The notes beneath the pieces were generated by a model. It did no database searches and was not told the DNA's origin. It was given only the letters and a program-made list of their open reading frames with translations. The position numbers and the translations under genes are program-made. A DNA stretch of 64,000 nucleotides from Neisseria sp. MVDL19-042950. GTDB taxonomy: Bacteria; Pseudomonadota; Gammaproteobacteria; Burkholderiales; Neisseriaceae. The DNA lies in the NCBI RefSeq assembly GCF_030504625.1, contig NZ_JAUKWH010000011.1, positions 1-64,000 of the forward strand. Direction: 5' to 3'. Below are positions 20,083 to 28,876 of this stretch, piece by piece; position 1 is the first letter of the stretch; each line of letters opens with the position of its first letter.

Positions 20083-20880
20083 TTATTTCACTGTGCGGGC
20101 AAAACTGTCCACACCGTTCTGTTTAAGGGTTTGTTGCGCTTTCTGAGCCGCTTCTTTATTCATCCGGCCGCTTTGGACGCGATAAACGGACTTGCCGCCG
20201 GCTGCCGCCTCAACAATATTGGACGATACGCCCATCATCGCCAATTTGGCGCGGTGTGCTTCAGCGCTTTCACGGTTACCGAACGAACCCATTTGCAGCA
20301 CGATACGGCCACCTTCTTCGGAAGACTGTGCTTGGCGTTCTTTTTTACGTTCGGCTTCTTTTTGGGCGGCTTCGGCGCGGGCTTCCTCACGGGCTTTTTC
20401 AATACTGCCGCTGTTTAAAATCTGCTCGGGTGTCGGTTTGGCCGCTTTCTTAGGCTCTTGTTTATCCTCATCGGCCTTTTTCTCGGCCGGTTTGGTTTCA
20501 GCTTTAGGTTTGGCTTTTTGAACCGGTTTTTCAACGGGTTTGGTTTCCGGTTTCGGCGGCACGGGTATTACTTCAGGAGGCGTTTCTTCGGTCTTTTCTA
20601 CCGTTTCGGAAGCCTGTTGTTCCCGAATAAAACCGCCCAATACATCGGAAGCAGGCGTGCTGGCGGCACCGGAAGCCTGCTGAGGTGTCGACGCGGCAGG
20701 TTCGCTGCCTTTAGGCGTTAAAATTTCAGGCTTAGGCAGCTCTTTCGGGGCTTCCTCTTTAAAAGCTTTCTGATTGCTTTTATTTAAGAAAAATAACACG
20801 CCTGCAATCACAGCGGTTGCCAACAGCAAGCCAAGGATAAAACCCGAAAGGCCTTTACCGTATTGTTTTTTTGCGTTCAT
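20083..20880 (-). CDS. SPOR-domain cell-envelope protein (FtsN-like)
   Basis: The protein has 265 residues. A short basic cytoplasmic start, one transmembrane helix (GFILGLLLATAVIAGVLFFL), a long Pro/Lys/Glu-rich linker (about 40-185) and a C-terminal SPOR domain (VLQMGSFGNRESAEAHRAKL through QTLKQNGVDSFARTVK) make an FtsN-type plan. SPOR domains bind denuded septal glycan, so a role in division or cell separation is likely. It lies upstream of dsbA in one operon. I avoid the name ftsN because the activating FtsN motifs are too short to judge by eye. Confidence 0.88.
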   Translation of the reverse strand: MNAKKQYGKGLSGFILGLLLATAVIAGVLFFLNKSNQKAFKEEAPKELPKPEILTPKGSEPAASTPQQASGAASTPASDVLGGFIREQQASETVEKTEETPPEVIPVPPKPETKPVEKPVQKAKPKAETKPAEKKADEDKQEPKKAAKPTPEQILNSGSIEKAREEARAEAAQKEAERKKERQAQSSEEGGRIVLQMGSFGNRESAEAHRAKLAMMGVSSNIVEAAAGGKSVYRVQSGRMNKEAAQKAQQTLKQNGVDSFARTVK

Positions 20881-20907
20881 AAAATACCTTGTCTTTTTTA
20901 TTCCGAG

Positions 20908-20920
20908 ATGCCGTCTGAAA
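20908..20920 (+). repeat. AT-DUS variant (ATGCCGTCTGAAA)
   Basis: An exact copy of the meningococcal/gonococcal DUS dialect, in a window dominated by AGGCCGTCTGAAA. It lies in the gap between comM and the SPOR gene. Confidence 0.9.
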
Positions 20921-20988
20921 ACACTTTCACCACCCGAATTTTCAGGCTGCTTATTTTAACAACATCTTGTGTTATTGGGCAAAAGCCC

Positions 20989-22479
20989 TTACAAAGCCCG
21001 ACGAAAACTTACTGCCCGCAACACATGCGAGCGGTTTACCGTTTCATCATTGCCCAAATCCGCCAACGTACGCGCCACCCGTAAAATACGGTGGAAACTG
21101 CGGGCCGACAGCGATAGCTTTTCCAGCAATTCTCCCAACACTTGTTGGGCCTCTTTACTGACCATTGCAATAGTATCCAGTTCCGTAACACTCAGGGCGG
21201 CATTCACTTTACCCTGTCTCGAATACTGTTTTTCTCTTGCCGCTTCAACGCGTTTTAAGACTTCCGCACTGCTTTCGCCGGCCTCTTGCCGCGTCAGTTC
21301 GGCGGCGGAAAGGCCGGGTACTTCGATGGTTAAATCGATACGGTCGAGCAGCGGGCCGGAGATTTTGCTGCGGTAGCGGGCTATGCTTTCGGGCGTGCAG
21401 CGGCACGGCTTGACCGGATGGCCGAGATAACCGCACGGACACGGATTCATTGCTGCGACCAATTGGAACTTGGCAGGATAAACCGCTTTGTGTGATGCGC
21501 GGGAAATGTGAATTTCCCCACTCTCCAAAGGTTCGCGCAACACCTCTAAAACCTTGCGGTCAAACTCGGGAAGTTCATCTAAAAATAAAATTCCGTTGTG
21601 GGCCAACGAGATTTCTCCGGGCCCCGAATTTCCGCCGACTATGGCCACTTGGCTGGAAGTATGATGGGGGGTTTGATAAGGTTTCTTGTAGTCCAGTTCC
21701 TGCCTATGATTAGGCAGCAACGAGCGCAACGACCACACCTCAATCAATTCCTCGTCGGTCAGCGGCGGCAAAATACCGGGCAAACGTTGGGCGAGCATCG
21801 ATTTTCCCGTGCCCGGCGGCCCCATCATCAGCAGGCTGTGCCCGCCCGCGGCGGCAATTTCCAAAGCCAACCGCGCCGTATGCTGGCCTTTAACGTCTTT
21901 CAAATCGGGGAAATTGATGTTTTCAGACGACCTGATATGCGCATCATAAACGGTTTGCGCCAATGGTTCGACCGCATTCAGATGGGCGGCAACTTGACCC
22001 AGACTGTCGGCACCGTAAACGGTGATGCCGCTCATTACTGCGGTTTGTTCGGCGTTTTCAGACGGCAGCACGAATGCCCTGCCCGCTTGCATGGCCTGCC
22101 AAGCCATTGCCAATGCGCCGCGCACGGAGCGCAAGGTGCCGGACAAAGCCAGCTCGCCGGCGAATTCATATTGCGGCAGTTTGTCGCCGGCGATCTGCCC
22201 CGATGCGGCCAAGATACCGATGGCGATGGGCAAATCAAAACGCCCCGACTCTTTGGGCAAGTCTGCGGGCGCGAGGTTGACGGTGATTTTTTTGGCGGGG
22301 AAATCGAATCCGCTCTGAATGATGGCCGCACGCACGCGGTCGCGGCTTTCTTTGACTTCGGTATCGGGCAGGCCGACGATATTGAAGGCGGGCAAACCGT
22401 TGGCAAGATGGGCTTCCACCTCGACCAACGGCGCATTCATGCCGTTTAACGCACGGCTGTAAACAACGGCTAAAGACAT
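20989..22479 (-). CDS. comM: ComM / YifB family Mg-chelatase-like AAA+ ATPase
   Basis: The protein has 496 residues. The N-terminal lon-protease-like domain (MSLAVVYSRALNG, NIVGLPDTEVKESRDRVRAA) is followed by the AAA+ core with Walker A GPPGTGKS near 220, Walker B LFLDELPEF, and a Cys cluster CPCGYLG...PCRC near 340. ComM is known as a hexameric helicase that branch-migrates integrated DNA during natural transformation, which suits a DUS-bearing organism. It is coupled to ubiK: only 15 bases separate them, and these are filled by a DUS. There is no other SD than the AAGG in that DUS. Confidence 0.95.
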   Translation of the reverse strand: MSLAVVYSRALNGMNAPLVEVEAHLANGLPAFNIVGLPDTEVKESRDRVRAAIIQSGFDFPAKKITVNLAPADLPKESGRFDLPIAIGILAASGQIAGDKLPQYEFAGELALSGTLRSVRGALAMAWQAMQAGRAFVLPSENAEQTAVMSGITVYGADSLGQVAAHLNAVEPLAQTVYDAHIRSSENINFPDLKDVKGQHTARLALEIAAAGGHSLLMMGPPGTGKSMLAQRLPGILPPLTDEELIEVWSLRSLLPNHRQELDYKKPYQTPHHTSSQVAIVGGNSGPGEISLAHNGILFLDELPEFDRKVLEVLREPLESGEIHISRASHKAVYPAKFQLVAAMNPCPCGYLGHPVKPCRCTPESIARYRSKISGPLLDRIDLTIEVPGLSAAELTRQEAGESSAEVLKRVEAAREKQYSRQGKVNAALSVTELDTIAMVSKEAQQVLGELLEKLSLSARSFHRILRVARTLADLGNDETVNRSHVLRAVSFRRAL

Positions 22480-22482
22480 CTG

Positions 22483-22495
22483 TTTCAGACGGCCT
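22483..22495 (-). repeat. DUS in the ubiK-comM junction
   Basis: AGGCCGTCTGAAA on the reverse strand shares one base with the ubiK TAA stop and ends three bases before the comM ATG. Confidence 0.95.
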
Positions 22496-22773
22496 TATTC
22501 GGTTTGTTCCGGCACTTCGGCGGTTTCTACCTGCTGGAGCGGCTGTTCGCCTTCGAGTTTGGCAAGGCGCGCTTCCAGCTCTGCCAATTTGGTGCGGGTT
22601 TTAATCAGCACTTGTTGTTGGATATCGAATTCTTCGCGGGTAACCAAATCCATGCGGTTGAATGCGCTGCCCAGCATGGCTTTCACGTTTTTTTCCACGT
22701 CTTTGGCGGGGCTGTTGGCGATGGTCTCGCTCAGTTTGGCAGACACTTCTTCAAATAGTTTTTTACCGATCAT
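22495..22773 (-). CDS. ubiK: Ubiquinone biosynthesis accessory factor (BMFP domain)
   Basis: The protein has 92 residues. An N-terminal amphipathic region (MIGKKLFEEVSAKLSETIANS) precedes the long coiled coil DLVTREEFDIQQQVLIKTR...LAELEARLAKLEGEQ typical of BMFP proteins. UbiK with UbiJ helps the aerobic ubiquinone complex. The frame extends to 22884, but ATG 22773 is preceded by GAAGGAAG and starts the standard family N-terminus. It is the first gene of the ubiK-comM pair. Confidence 0.92.
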   Translation of the reverse strand: MIGKKLFEEVSAKLSETIANSPAKDVEKNVKAMLGSAFNRMDLVTREEFDIQQQVLIKTRTKLAELEARLAKLEGEQPLQQVETAEVPEQTE

Positions 22774-22892
22774 TTTGGTCTTCCTTCTTTTTAGGATGGG
22801 GTCTGTGGCATTGTATAGCGAATCAGGCCGTCTGAAAACCGCTGCACGGTGCACTTTCAGACGGCTTCGGCATGTTTTTGGCATTACCGGTG

Positions 22893-23333
22893 TTATTCTG
22901 CGGTAAAGGCCGTCTGAAAAACCTCGTTGCCGATATGGATGTCGGCCAGATAATCATTGCGGTTTTGCGTGCACACCGGCAGGCGGATTTGGTTTGCCGC
23001 CCATGTGCCGTCTTCCTGACGGACGAGTTTGTAGCGGTTGAAACCCATATCCATGTTGCTCATCGAAAAGCTCACAAACACTTCCGGCACCGACGGCCCG
23101 ACATCGCGCACCACGATATCGAACGGGGCTTTGGCGGAAACATTTTCACTGAACTTCACGGTCGCACCGTTTGGCAACCGGCAGCCCGTGCGTACATTAC
23201 AAGCGGCTTCGCTTACCGGCGTGATATCGGGCTGCTGCCCTTGCCACCACAACAAAGAAACAACTTTCACGGCAGCAAACGCCAGCAGCACAACGGCAAT
23301 CAAAATTTTCTGGTTTCGGGTTAATTTCGACAT
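22893..23333 (-). CDS. Single-pass membrane protein of unknown function
   Basis: The protein has 146 residues. An N-terminal anchor (NQKILIAVVLLAFAAVKVVSLLWW) is followed by a periplasmic beta-rich part with four Cys (CNVRTGC, LPVC...). The stretch VSFSMSNMDMGFNRYKLV...GTWAANQIRLPVCTQNR resembles FixH/YtkA-type domains in its MDMG...W...LP..C order. That is a weak resemblance only. The start codon directly follows a DUS (23334-23346), so GAGG of the DUS is the only SD candidate. It is conserved-looking, but I do not recognise a name. Confidence 0.7.
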   Translation of the reverse strand: MSKLTRNQKILIAVVLLAFAAVKVVSLLWWQGQQPDITPVSEAACNVRTGCRLPNGATVKFSENVSAKAPFDIVVRDVGPSVPEVFVSFSMSNMDMGFNRYKLVRQEDGTWAANQIRLPVCTQNRNDYLADIHIGNEVFQTAFTAE

Positions 23334-23408
23334 TTTCAGACGGCCTCAAAACAATCAAAAATCTAGTGATAACAACTCAATCAAAATAAAAAATCGGGCG
23401 TGCTGCCT

Positions 23409-24209
23409 TCAGGCCCATTCGGTTTCATCGTTAACCAATACCGTATGCGCCCCCAACGCCAACCAGCGGTTGCGGTATTTTCCCGCCGCGTCAGGTGCAG
23501 CGGATACCACCAAAGGCACGGAAACCCCGTCTTCCAACACCGAACAAACCGCTTCCGCCGCAGCCGGATTCTGCACCCGCCACACCACCACATCGGCATC
23601 TTGCACGTGCGGCCATTGTTCCGGCCGGGAAATCACCACCCAAACGCTGTCGGCTTCCGGCATTTTGCCGCGCTTCACCAACGCGGTTTCTTCAATCAAA
23701 ACATTTCCATGCTGCCGCTCCGCCGACTCAAACGGCACCACACGGTATCCGCCCATTCCGTTTTCGCCATACAAGCCCGTTTTCAGACGGCCTTGAAGCT
23801 CCGTCGGCACCGCCAGCGCAGCCAGCAGCGGGCCGTTGGCAGGCAGCATCGGCGATACGTCGAAATCCCCCGCCCGCTGCCACGACCAAGCCTGCCCTTC
23901 GCGTGCTTGAATTTCTCCCGACCAATCCCCCGCTTCCACACGGAAAAAACGCAGATGCACCCGCGCGTGCTCGTAATCGTGAATCTTAGTCAGCCACGGC
24001 CGTGCTTGGCGGATTTGAATGCCCAACTCTTCCTCAAACTCGCGCTTTAACGCCTGCAACTCCGTTTCGCCCGCCTCAACCTTGCCGCCTGCGAATTCCC
24101 AATAGCCCGCATAAGGCTTACCTTCGGGGCGCGAACTGAGCAAATAGCGGCCCTGCTCGTTCAACACGACACCGGCCACCACACGAACCAATGGACGGGA
24201 AGAATCCAT
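23409..24209 (-). CDS. mutT: MutT-type Nudix hydrolase with C-terminal extension
   Basis: The protein has 266 residues. The Nudix box GGKVEAGETELQALKREFEEELG near residues 36-58 is intact (G-x5-E-x7-RE-x2-EE-x-G; written here over 20 in sum, key residues G, E, R-E, E-E). The N-terminal half matches 8-oxo-dGTP pyrophosphatase MutT. The second half (after about 135) looks like the degenerate thiamine-phosphate-synthase-like domain found fused to MutT in many proteobacteria: VLIEETALVKRGKM...VSRPEQWPHV. ATG 24209 was chosen over 24326 because GGAG lies upstream and MDSSRPLVRVVAGVVL fits the family start. Confidence 0.85.
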   Translation of the reverse strand: MDSSRPLVRVVAGVVLNEQGRYLLSSRPEGKPYAGYWEFAGGKVEAGETELQALKREFEEELGIQIRQARPWLTKIHDYEHARVHLRFFRVEAGDWSGEIQAREGQAWSWQRAGDFDVSPMLPANGPLLAALAVPTELQGRLKTGLYGENGMGGYRVVPFESAERQHGNVLIEETALVKRGKMPEADSVWVVISRPEQWPHVQDADVVVWRVQNPAAAEAVCSVLEDGVSVPLVVSAAPDAAGKYRNRWLALGAHTVLVNDETEWA

Positions 24210-24445
24210 TATTTTATTTTCTCCAAACCACACTGAAATTTTTGCGAAAAACGGAATATACAGAAATGCCCGAAAGCCGTCATCCGCCTCATAGCCACCG
24301 CCACCGCTTAAATCGACGGCGCACACAATATATACTTAAACCGGTTATTGAAAAACCTATCCGGAATAACTTGTATTTTCATCGGCACAATGCTATTTTC
24401 AGCCTACTTTAATTCTGCATTCCGCTCAACCGCCGCCGACCGTCT

Positions 24446-25120
24446 ATGCCTGCCCCGACCAATCCGCCATCCGCATCCCGTAACAAACGTAAACAAACCG
24501 GCCTATCCCGATTGGCCGTCTTGCCCGTGCTGCTTACCGCCTTAGCCCTGAACGGCTACGGCTACAACGGACGCGCTTTTGCCGCCGCGCCCGTTGCGGC
24601 AGCTTCGCAAAGCGAAGTTTTTTATCAAGGCAACCTATTGGAAAACGCCACCGCCCTGCAAGCCGCCGAAGACGCTTTGAAAAACCTGCCGCTGCTTCAA
24701 GGCAAAGCCGTTAATGTGTATGAAAGCGTAGACTTTTTCGACGGCGTGCGCCCGCGCATCGAAGTCGATATCCAAGACCCCAACCAACCCGAAAAAATCG
24801 ACCACTACATTTACGAACGCGGCCGATGGACGCTTACCCAAACCATGCGTATCCCCGCCGCGGAACGCATCGCCCGCTACCAATACCTCACCCCGCTTGC
24901 CAAAGTCCACTTTGCCGATGTCGTGCCCGTTGCCCGCAACTGGTCGGCCAAAGCAAAATCCGTCGATGCCGTTATCACCGAACCTTATTACGTTTCTTTC
25001 GTATTGCTCGGCAAGCAAAAGAAACGCTTCTGGCACACCGCTACCATCGAAGCCGTGGGCGCGCAGTATTATTTGAGCTTTCATGAAGATGGGAAGGTCT
25101 GGGAATTTAAGAAGTTGTGA
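24446..25120 (+). CDS. Exported protein of unknown function
   Basis: The protein has 224 residues. A basic start (RNKRKQTGLSRLAVLPVLL) and a hydrophobic core ending near RAFAAAP make a likely signal peptide of about 45 residues, long for the type. The mature domain is mixed alpha/beta: LLENATALQAAEDALKNLP, NVYESVDFFDGVRPRIEVDI, RGRWTLTQTMRIP and a Trp/Phe-rich end FHEDGKVWEFKKL. No SD is visible before ATG 24446, so a shorter start is possible. GC content matches the genome background. No family recognised. Confidence 0.7.
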   Translation: MPAPTNPPSASRNKRKQTGLSRLAVLPVLLTALALNGYGYNGRAFAAAPVAAASQSEVFYQGNLLENATALQAAEDALKNLPLLQGKAVNVYESVDFFDGVRPRIEVDIQDPNQPEKIDHYIYERGRWTLTQTMRIPAAERIARYQYLTPLAKVHFADVVPVARNWSAKAKSVDAVITEPYYVSFVLLGKQKKRFWHTATIEAVGAQYYLSFHEDGKVWEFKKL

Positions 25121-25133
25121 GGTATGGATAAAT

Positions 25134-25169
25134 GAGGTCGTCAGAAAAATTGATTTCAGACGGCCTTTT
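25134..25169. repeat. Degenerate facing DUS pair
   Basis: GAGGTCGTCAGAAAA (two changes from the DUS) faces TTTCAGACGGCCT. It probably terminates the exported-protein gene. It also marks the left border of the AT-rich segment that follows. Confidence 0.65.
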
Positions 25170-25258
25170 AATTATGCTATATCTTAATCAATTAGATAAT
25201 AATTAATATTTTAATTACAACTATTTATAACTAACTTTGACAAAGAAAAGGAGAACAA

Positions 25259-26179
25259 ATGGCTTACATCTCTAGATTTAATTTTGGACGATTAATTGCT
25301 GACAGAGAAACGACGCTCAATAATGATGACCTAACAAGGGAGTGTAATAAAATTTACGCAAATAAAGATATTGATTGGTTCAGCGATTTAGAGAAAAAGA
25401 GATTATTTTTGTGCAAAATATTACTGACTGAACCAAATAATCCTCTATTTCAAAAAATAATATGTAATAAGTGGATAAAAATCCAAACTACAGATAACTT
25501 TAAAAAAGCCAAAAAACCAAGAGAACCCAGATTTCATCGGGATAAATACTGCGAGTGGCTTAATAAAGATTATGAAAATTATAACTTACCTGCTAATTTT
25601 TTAGAATTTTACAAAACAAAAGGTGTAGAGGAGTTTAGATTATGGTTTAAGACACCTATCATTGATCACAGAAATAATGAAATAAGGACACCTGAAGATT
25701 GGATTAATAATGGGGATAAGATGAAATTTCTCGCTCAAGTAGAAACAAAATGGAATAAAGTTAGCTGGTCTAATTTTGAGAAACAATTTCGTCCTAATAG
25801 TGGAAGAGAAAGTTTTGACAATTGGAATTTAAAAAAAATAGAAGAGAAAATAGATCAATTATTAACTAAATTTGATAGTTGGTATCTATCTTTAAGTGAA
25901 GAAGACCAAATTAGAATAAATAAAATAAAAAATAAAAATATCACAACAAAAGAAGATCTAGAAATCAAATTTAAAAAAGAATTTAGATTTTCAATGAAAG
26001 ATCTTCTTCTGACTTACTATTATGCTACTGCTATAAATTCTAATATACCTATAGAAAATACAACTATTCTTGAAAAATTAGGATTTAAGCCTTGTAAAAA
26101 ATGTTATCCCAACACAAAAAATATTGATATCACAGATATTACCAATTCGACGATAATAAAAAATTTTGAAGATGATTAA
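25259..26179 (+). CDS. AT-rich orphan protein of unknown function
   Basis: The protein has 306 residues. Codons and base composition are strongly AT-rich (Lys AAA, Asn AAT, Ile ATA dominate), unlike all neighbours. The SD AAAGGAG is strong. The product is probably soluble: no signal peptide or membrane helix, many Lys/Asn/Asp/Trp residues, for example FSDLEKKRLFLCKILLTEPN, GVEEFRLWFKTPI and LLTKFDSWYLSLSEEDQ. A CKKC pair near residue 280 could bind metal. It sits alone between a degenerate DUS pair and a perfect DUS terminator, a pattern suggesting import as one cassette. I recognise no family; phage-defence, toxin or effector roles are possible but unsupported. Confidence 0.85.
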   Translation: MAYISRFNFGRLIADRETTLNNDDLTRECNKIYANKDIDWFSDLEKKRLFLCKILLTEPNNPLFQKIICNKWIKIQTTDNFKKAKKPREPRFHRDKYCEWLNKDYENYNLPANFLEFYKTKGVEEFRLWFKTPIIDHRNNEIRTPEDWINNGDKMKFLAQVETKWNKVSWSNFEKQFRPNSGRESFDNWNLKKIEEKIDQLLTKFDSWYLSLSEEDQIRINKIKNKNITTKEDLEIKFKKEFRFSMKDLLLTYYYATAINSNIPIENTTILEKLGFKPCKKCYPNTKNIDITDITNSTIIKNFEDD

Positions 26180-26191
26180 ATTTAGGCTTAA

Positions 26192-26234
26192 AAAGCAAGA
26201 GGCCGTCTGAAATGTTCAGACGGCCTCTTGCTTT
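26192..26234. terminator. Bidirectional DUS-pair terminator
   Basis: AAAGCAAGAGGCCGTCTGAA and its exact complement (20-bp stem) are separated by three bases, between the AT-rich gene and the converging nuclease-like gene. Confidence 0.85.
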
Positions 26235-26248
26235 CGGCTTTTTAAAAA

Positions 26249-27289
26249 CTATTTCAATCCGCTCAAATAAGTATCGCTGTCGTCAATCCCCAATTCAATC
26301 CACATCGGCAGGTGGTCGCTCATGCGGTAGGTGCGCCAGTCTTTGAAGCTGCGGCCGGGCTTGGTTTCGCGCTCTTGGGCGTAAGCGGCTTCGTCTTCCA
26401 AGCGGTAAACGTGTTCGAAGAAGTCGAATACGCCTGCGCGTCCGGTGGGCTTGAGTTTGGCAAGCTGTTTGTAGTAGGCGATTTGGTCGTAGTGGCGGTC
26501 TTTGGCGACGTTGGAGCCAGGGATGGTTTTGAGTTCTTCGGGAACGACGAATCCGGCTTCAGTAATCGCCTGCATGGTTACGTCGCTGCGGTTGAAGATG
26601 TTGAAGTCGCCGAGCATGATGAGGTTGTCGGGCTTCACTTCTGCGCCGGGTTGGTATTGCGGTGCGCCGGAAAGTTTGGCGGCGTGTTTGGCGATGGTGC
26701 GGCTGAATGATTTGATTTCGTCGAATCGGCGCGGATCGACGGCCACGCCTTTGCCGTAGTAGATGTGTACGGTGGCGAGGGTGAGGTAGACCCAGCCTGC
26801 TTTGAAGCCTGCCACATAGGGTGAACGGGCGAGTTGCAAGGGTTCTTGTTCGGCGTTTTTGTCTTTGGGCAGTACGAGTTCGGCGGCCAAGCCGGTGAAG
26901 CTGACTTTGCGGCGGTCATAGAGATAGGCCATGCGCTCGGAGTTGCCGGACGTGCCTAGGGTTACGTCGGTAACGAGAAACTGCCAGTTGTCGCCGAGCA
27001 GCCGTTGCAGGTGTTGCAGCGGGTAGAGGCCGTCGCGCACTTCTTGGATGGCAATAAGGTCGAAATGGTTGAGGATTTCGGCAATGTAGTAATAGGCTTC
27101 TTCGCTGCGGTAGCCGTATTTGCCGGAATCGAACTCGCGGATGTTCCATGTGGCAAGCAGCAGGGTGTCGGAAACGGTGCGGGTGGGAATCTGTTCGGCC
27201 AAGGCTCGGCGCAGGCGTTGCAGGCCTTCGATGGTGCGGTGGCGGGCGGAGGTGTCTTTGACTCTTTTGAGTCCGGCGTAGTAAGCCAT
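26249..27289 (-). CDS. Endonuclease/exonuclease/phosphatase family protein
   Basis: The protein has 346 residues and the EEP fold signatures: LLATWNIREFD near 44, LIAIQEVRD near 80 (metal-binding Glu), MLGDFNIFNRSD near 220 (Asp/Asn pair) and MSDHLPMWIEL near 325 (catalytic Asp-His). No signal peptide is seen, so it is cytoplasmic. EEP proteins cut DNA, RNA, phospho-inositides or sphingomyelin; the substrate is open. It starts with MAYYAGLKRVKDTSARHRT, an N-terminal addition of about 40 residues before the core. RBS GAGGAGAAATC precedes ATG 27289. Confidence 0.88.
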   Translation of the reverse strand: MAYYAGLKRVKDTSARHRTIEGLQRLRRALAEQIPTRTVSDTLLLATWNIREFDSGKYGYRSEEAYYYIAEILNHFDLIAIQEVRDGLYPLQHLQRLLGDNWQFLVTDVTLGTSGNSERMAYLYDRRKVSFTGLAAELVLPKDKNAEQEPLQLARSPYVAGFKAGWVYLTLATVHIYYGKGVAVDPRRFDEIKSFSRTIAKHAAKLSGAPQYQPGAEVKPDNLIMLGDFNIFNRSDVTMQAITEAGFVVPEELKTIPGSNVAKDRHYDQIAYYKQLAKLKPTGRAGVFDFFEHVYRLEDEAAYAQERETKPGRSFKDWRTYRMSDHLPMWIELGIDDSDTYLSGLK

Positions 27290-27667
27290 GATTTCTCCTC
27301 GGGGCGGTTGTCGGGTGTTGGGTTTTCCTGCGTATATTTCAAATTTATCACTTTGTTTATGCAGACGAAAGTTGTTTGCAGACGGAAAAGGGCCGATTTT
27401 CAGAAGGCCTTGTTTTATATCAATCCCGAATTGGCCCGGCTATTTGTTTCGAATAGATAGTTTAATTTGTTTCGTGCGGTAAGATGGTATTGATGATATG
27501 ATTTTTTGATTGCTTTTTCAGGTAGATTGCTTGTTTCGACAGGGAAAAACAGGCCGTCTGAAAAAAGTTAATATGAACACGAATCGGATTTTCAGCTTTA
27601 TTTGCGACAAGAATGATTTTCAGACGGCCTCCAAGCTGAAGAGGCCGTCTGAAAAACCAAGATACCT
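27290..27667. other. Intergenic region with DUS copies
   Basis: It holds the divergent promoters of the EEP gene and the permease operon, a single DUS near 27551-27566, and the left copy of the 41-bp repeat at 27617-27657. I see no gene or RNA. Confidence 0.55.
27617..27657 (+). repeat. 41-bp compound DUS repeat, left copy
   Basis: A facing DUS pair around CTCCAAGCTGAAGAG. Its whole 41-base sequence reappears as the exact reverse complement at 28876-28916, on the other side of the permease gene. Confidence 0.95.
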
Positions 27668-28876
27668 ATGAATAAACTCACCGACATCTTTTGGCAAAGT
27701 GCGCGTTTGGAATGGCACTATCTGAGCCGTGAACGCTGGGAGCTTTCGCTGCTGCTGTGGTTGCCGCTTGCCAGCGTATTGCTGGTGTGGTGGATGTTTG
27801 CCCACGCGGCCATCACCGATCTGCCGGTCGGCGTGCTGGATAAAGACCACAGCGCCTTATCGCGCCAAGTGGTGCGTTATCTCGACGGCGCACCGGCTTT
27901 GAAAGTGGCGCAGACTTACACCGACGAACGCGCTGCGCAACAGGGTTTGGACAGAATCGACGTATACGGCGTGGTGGTGATTCCCGACGGTTTTTCCCGA
28001 CAGCTCAAGCAAGGCGGGGCTTCGCCGTTGATTTTGCAGCTCAACGGGCAGTTCGGTTCGTTTTCCGGCGTATTGGTGCGCGACGTGCAGGCCGTGGCGG
28101 GCACGCTCTCGGCGGGGGTAGAAATGAAAGCCCTCAACAAACGCGGCGCTTCGCCGCAACAGGCGGAAAATACGTTCAGCCCGATACGCACGAGCACTTC
28201 CGCGCTGTTCAATATTTCCACCGACTACCAGCAATTTCTGGCCGCCACGCTGATTCCGGGGCTGCTGCACATTTTGGCCATGACCGCCGGTGCGGTGGCT
28301 TTCGGACGGGAAATCCGCGATAAAAGCCTGCACGATTGGCTGACGGCGGCAGGCTGCCGTCTGAAAGACGGCCATATCCGCTTTGGCGATGCCATGTCCG
28401 CTTTGTGCGGCAAGCTGCTGTGGCCGACATTGGCCTTTACCGTATGGAGCGGCATGCTGTTGTGGCTGCTGGCGCAAACGCATGATGTCGGCGGGTTGTC
28501 GTGGCTGGCCGCATTTTTAGGGCTGTGTTTGATGATGCTGGTGTCGTTGTGGCTGGGCGTGATCGCCACCGCTTTGCCGATGTCGCTGCGTATGGGGCTG
28601 TCTACCACCGGCTTCATTACCGCGCCTGCTTTCGCCTTTTCGGGCATTGCGTTTCCGCGTATCGCCATGCCCCAATGGGCACGGAATTGGTCGGACATAT
28701 TGCCGCTCACGCATTATCTGGAATTACAGCAAGGGTTGCTGGAAATGGGCATACCGTGGCAATGGTCGGCCGCGCCGCTGTTGTGGTCGGCATTGGCCGC
28801 AGTTCTGCTGTTGTCGGTTGCAACCAAATTGTCGCAACGCGCCTACCGTCTGCCCGAACGTTGGGGCGCACGATAG
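27668..28876 (+). CDS. ABC-2 type transporter permease (first of two)
   Basis: The protein has 402 residues. The plan is one N-terminal helix (LLLWLPLASVLLVWWMFAHA), a periplasmic domain of about 150 residues (LPVGVLDKDHSALSRQVVRYL...), then five helices at the C-terminus including LIPGLLHILAMTAGAVAFGRE. This is the YhhJ/YbhS ABC-2 export permease pattern. Those systems normally need an ATPase and often a HlyD-type adaptor; neither is in the window. The neighbour at 28996 encodes a second permease, so a heterodimer is likely. It is flanked by inverted 41-bp repeats, the right one starting on the G of the TAG stop. Confidence 0.9.
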   Translation: MNKLTDIFWQSARLEWHYLSRERWELSLLLWLPLASVLLVWWMFAHAAITDLPVGVLDKDHSALSRQVVRYLDGAPALKVAQTYTDERAAQQGLDRIDVYGVVVIPDGFSRQLKQGGASPLILQLNGQFGSFSGVLVRDVQAVAGTLSAGVEMKALNKRGASPQQAENTFSPIRTSTSALFNISTDYQQFLAATLIPGLLHILAMTAGAVAFGREIRDKSLHDWLTAAGCRLKDGHIRFGDAMSALCGKLLWPTLAFTVWSGMLLWLLAQTHDVGGLSWLAAFLGLCLMMLVSLWLGVIATALPMSLRMGLSTTGFITAPAFAFSGIAFPRIAMPQWARNWSDILPLTHYLELQQGLLEMGIPWQWSAAPLLWSALAAVLLLSVATKLSQRAYRLPERWGAR

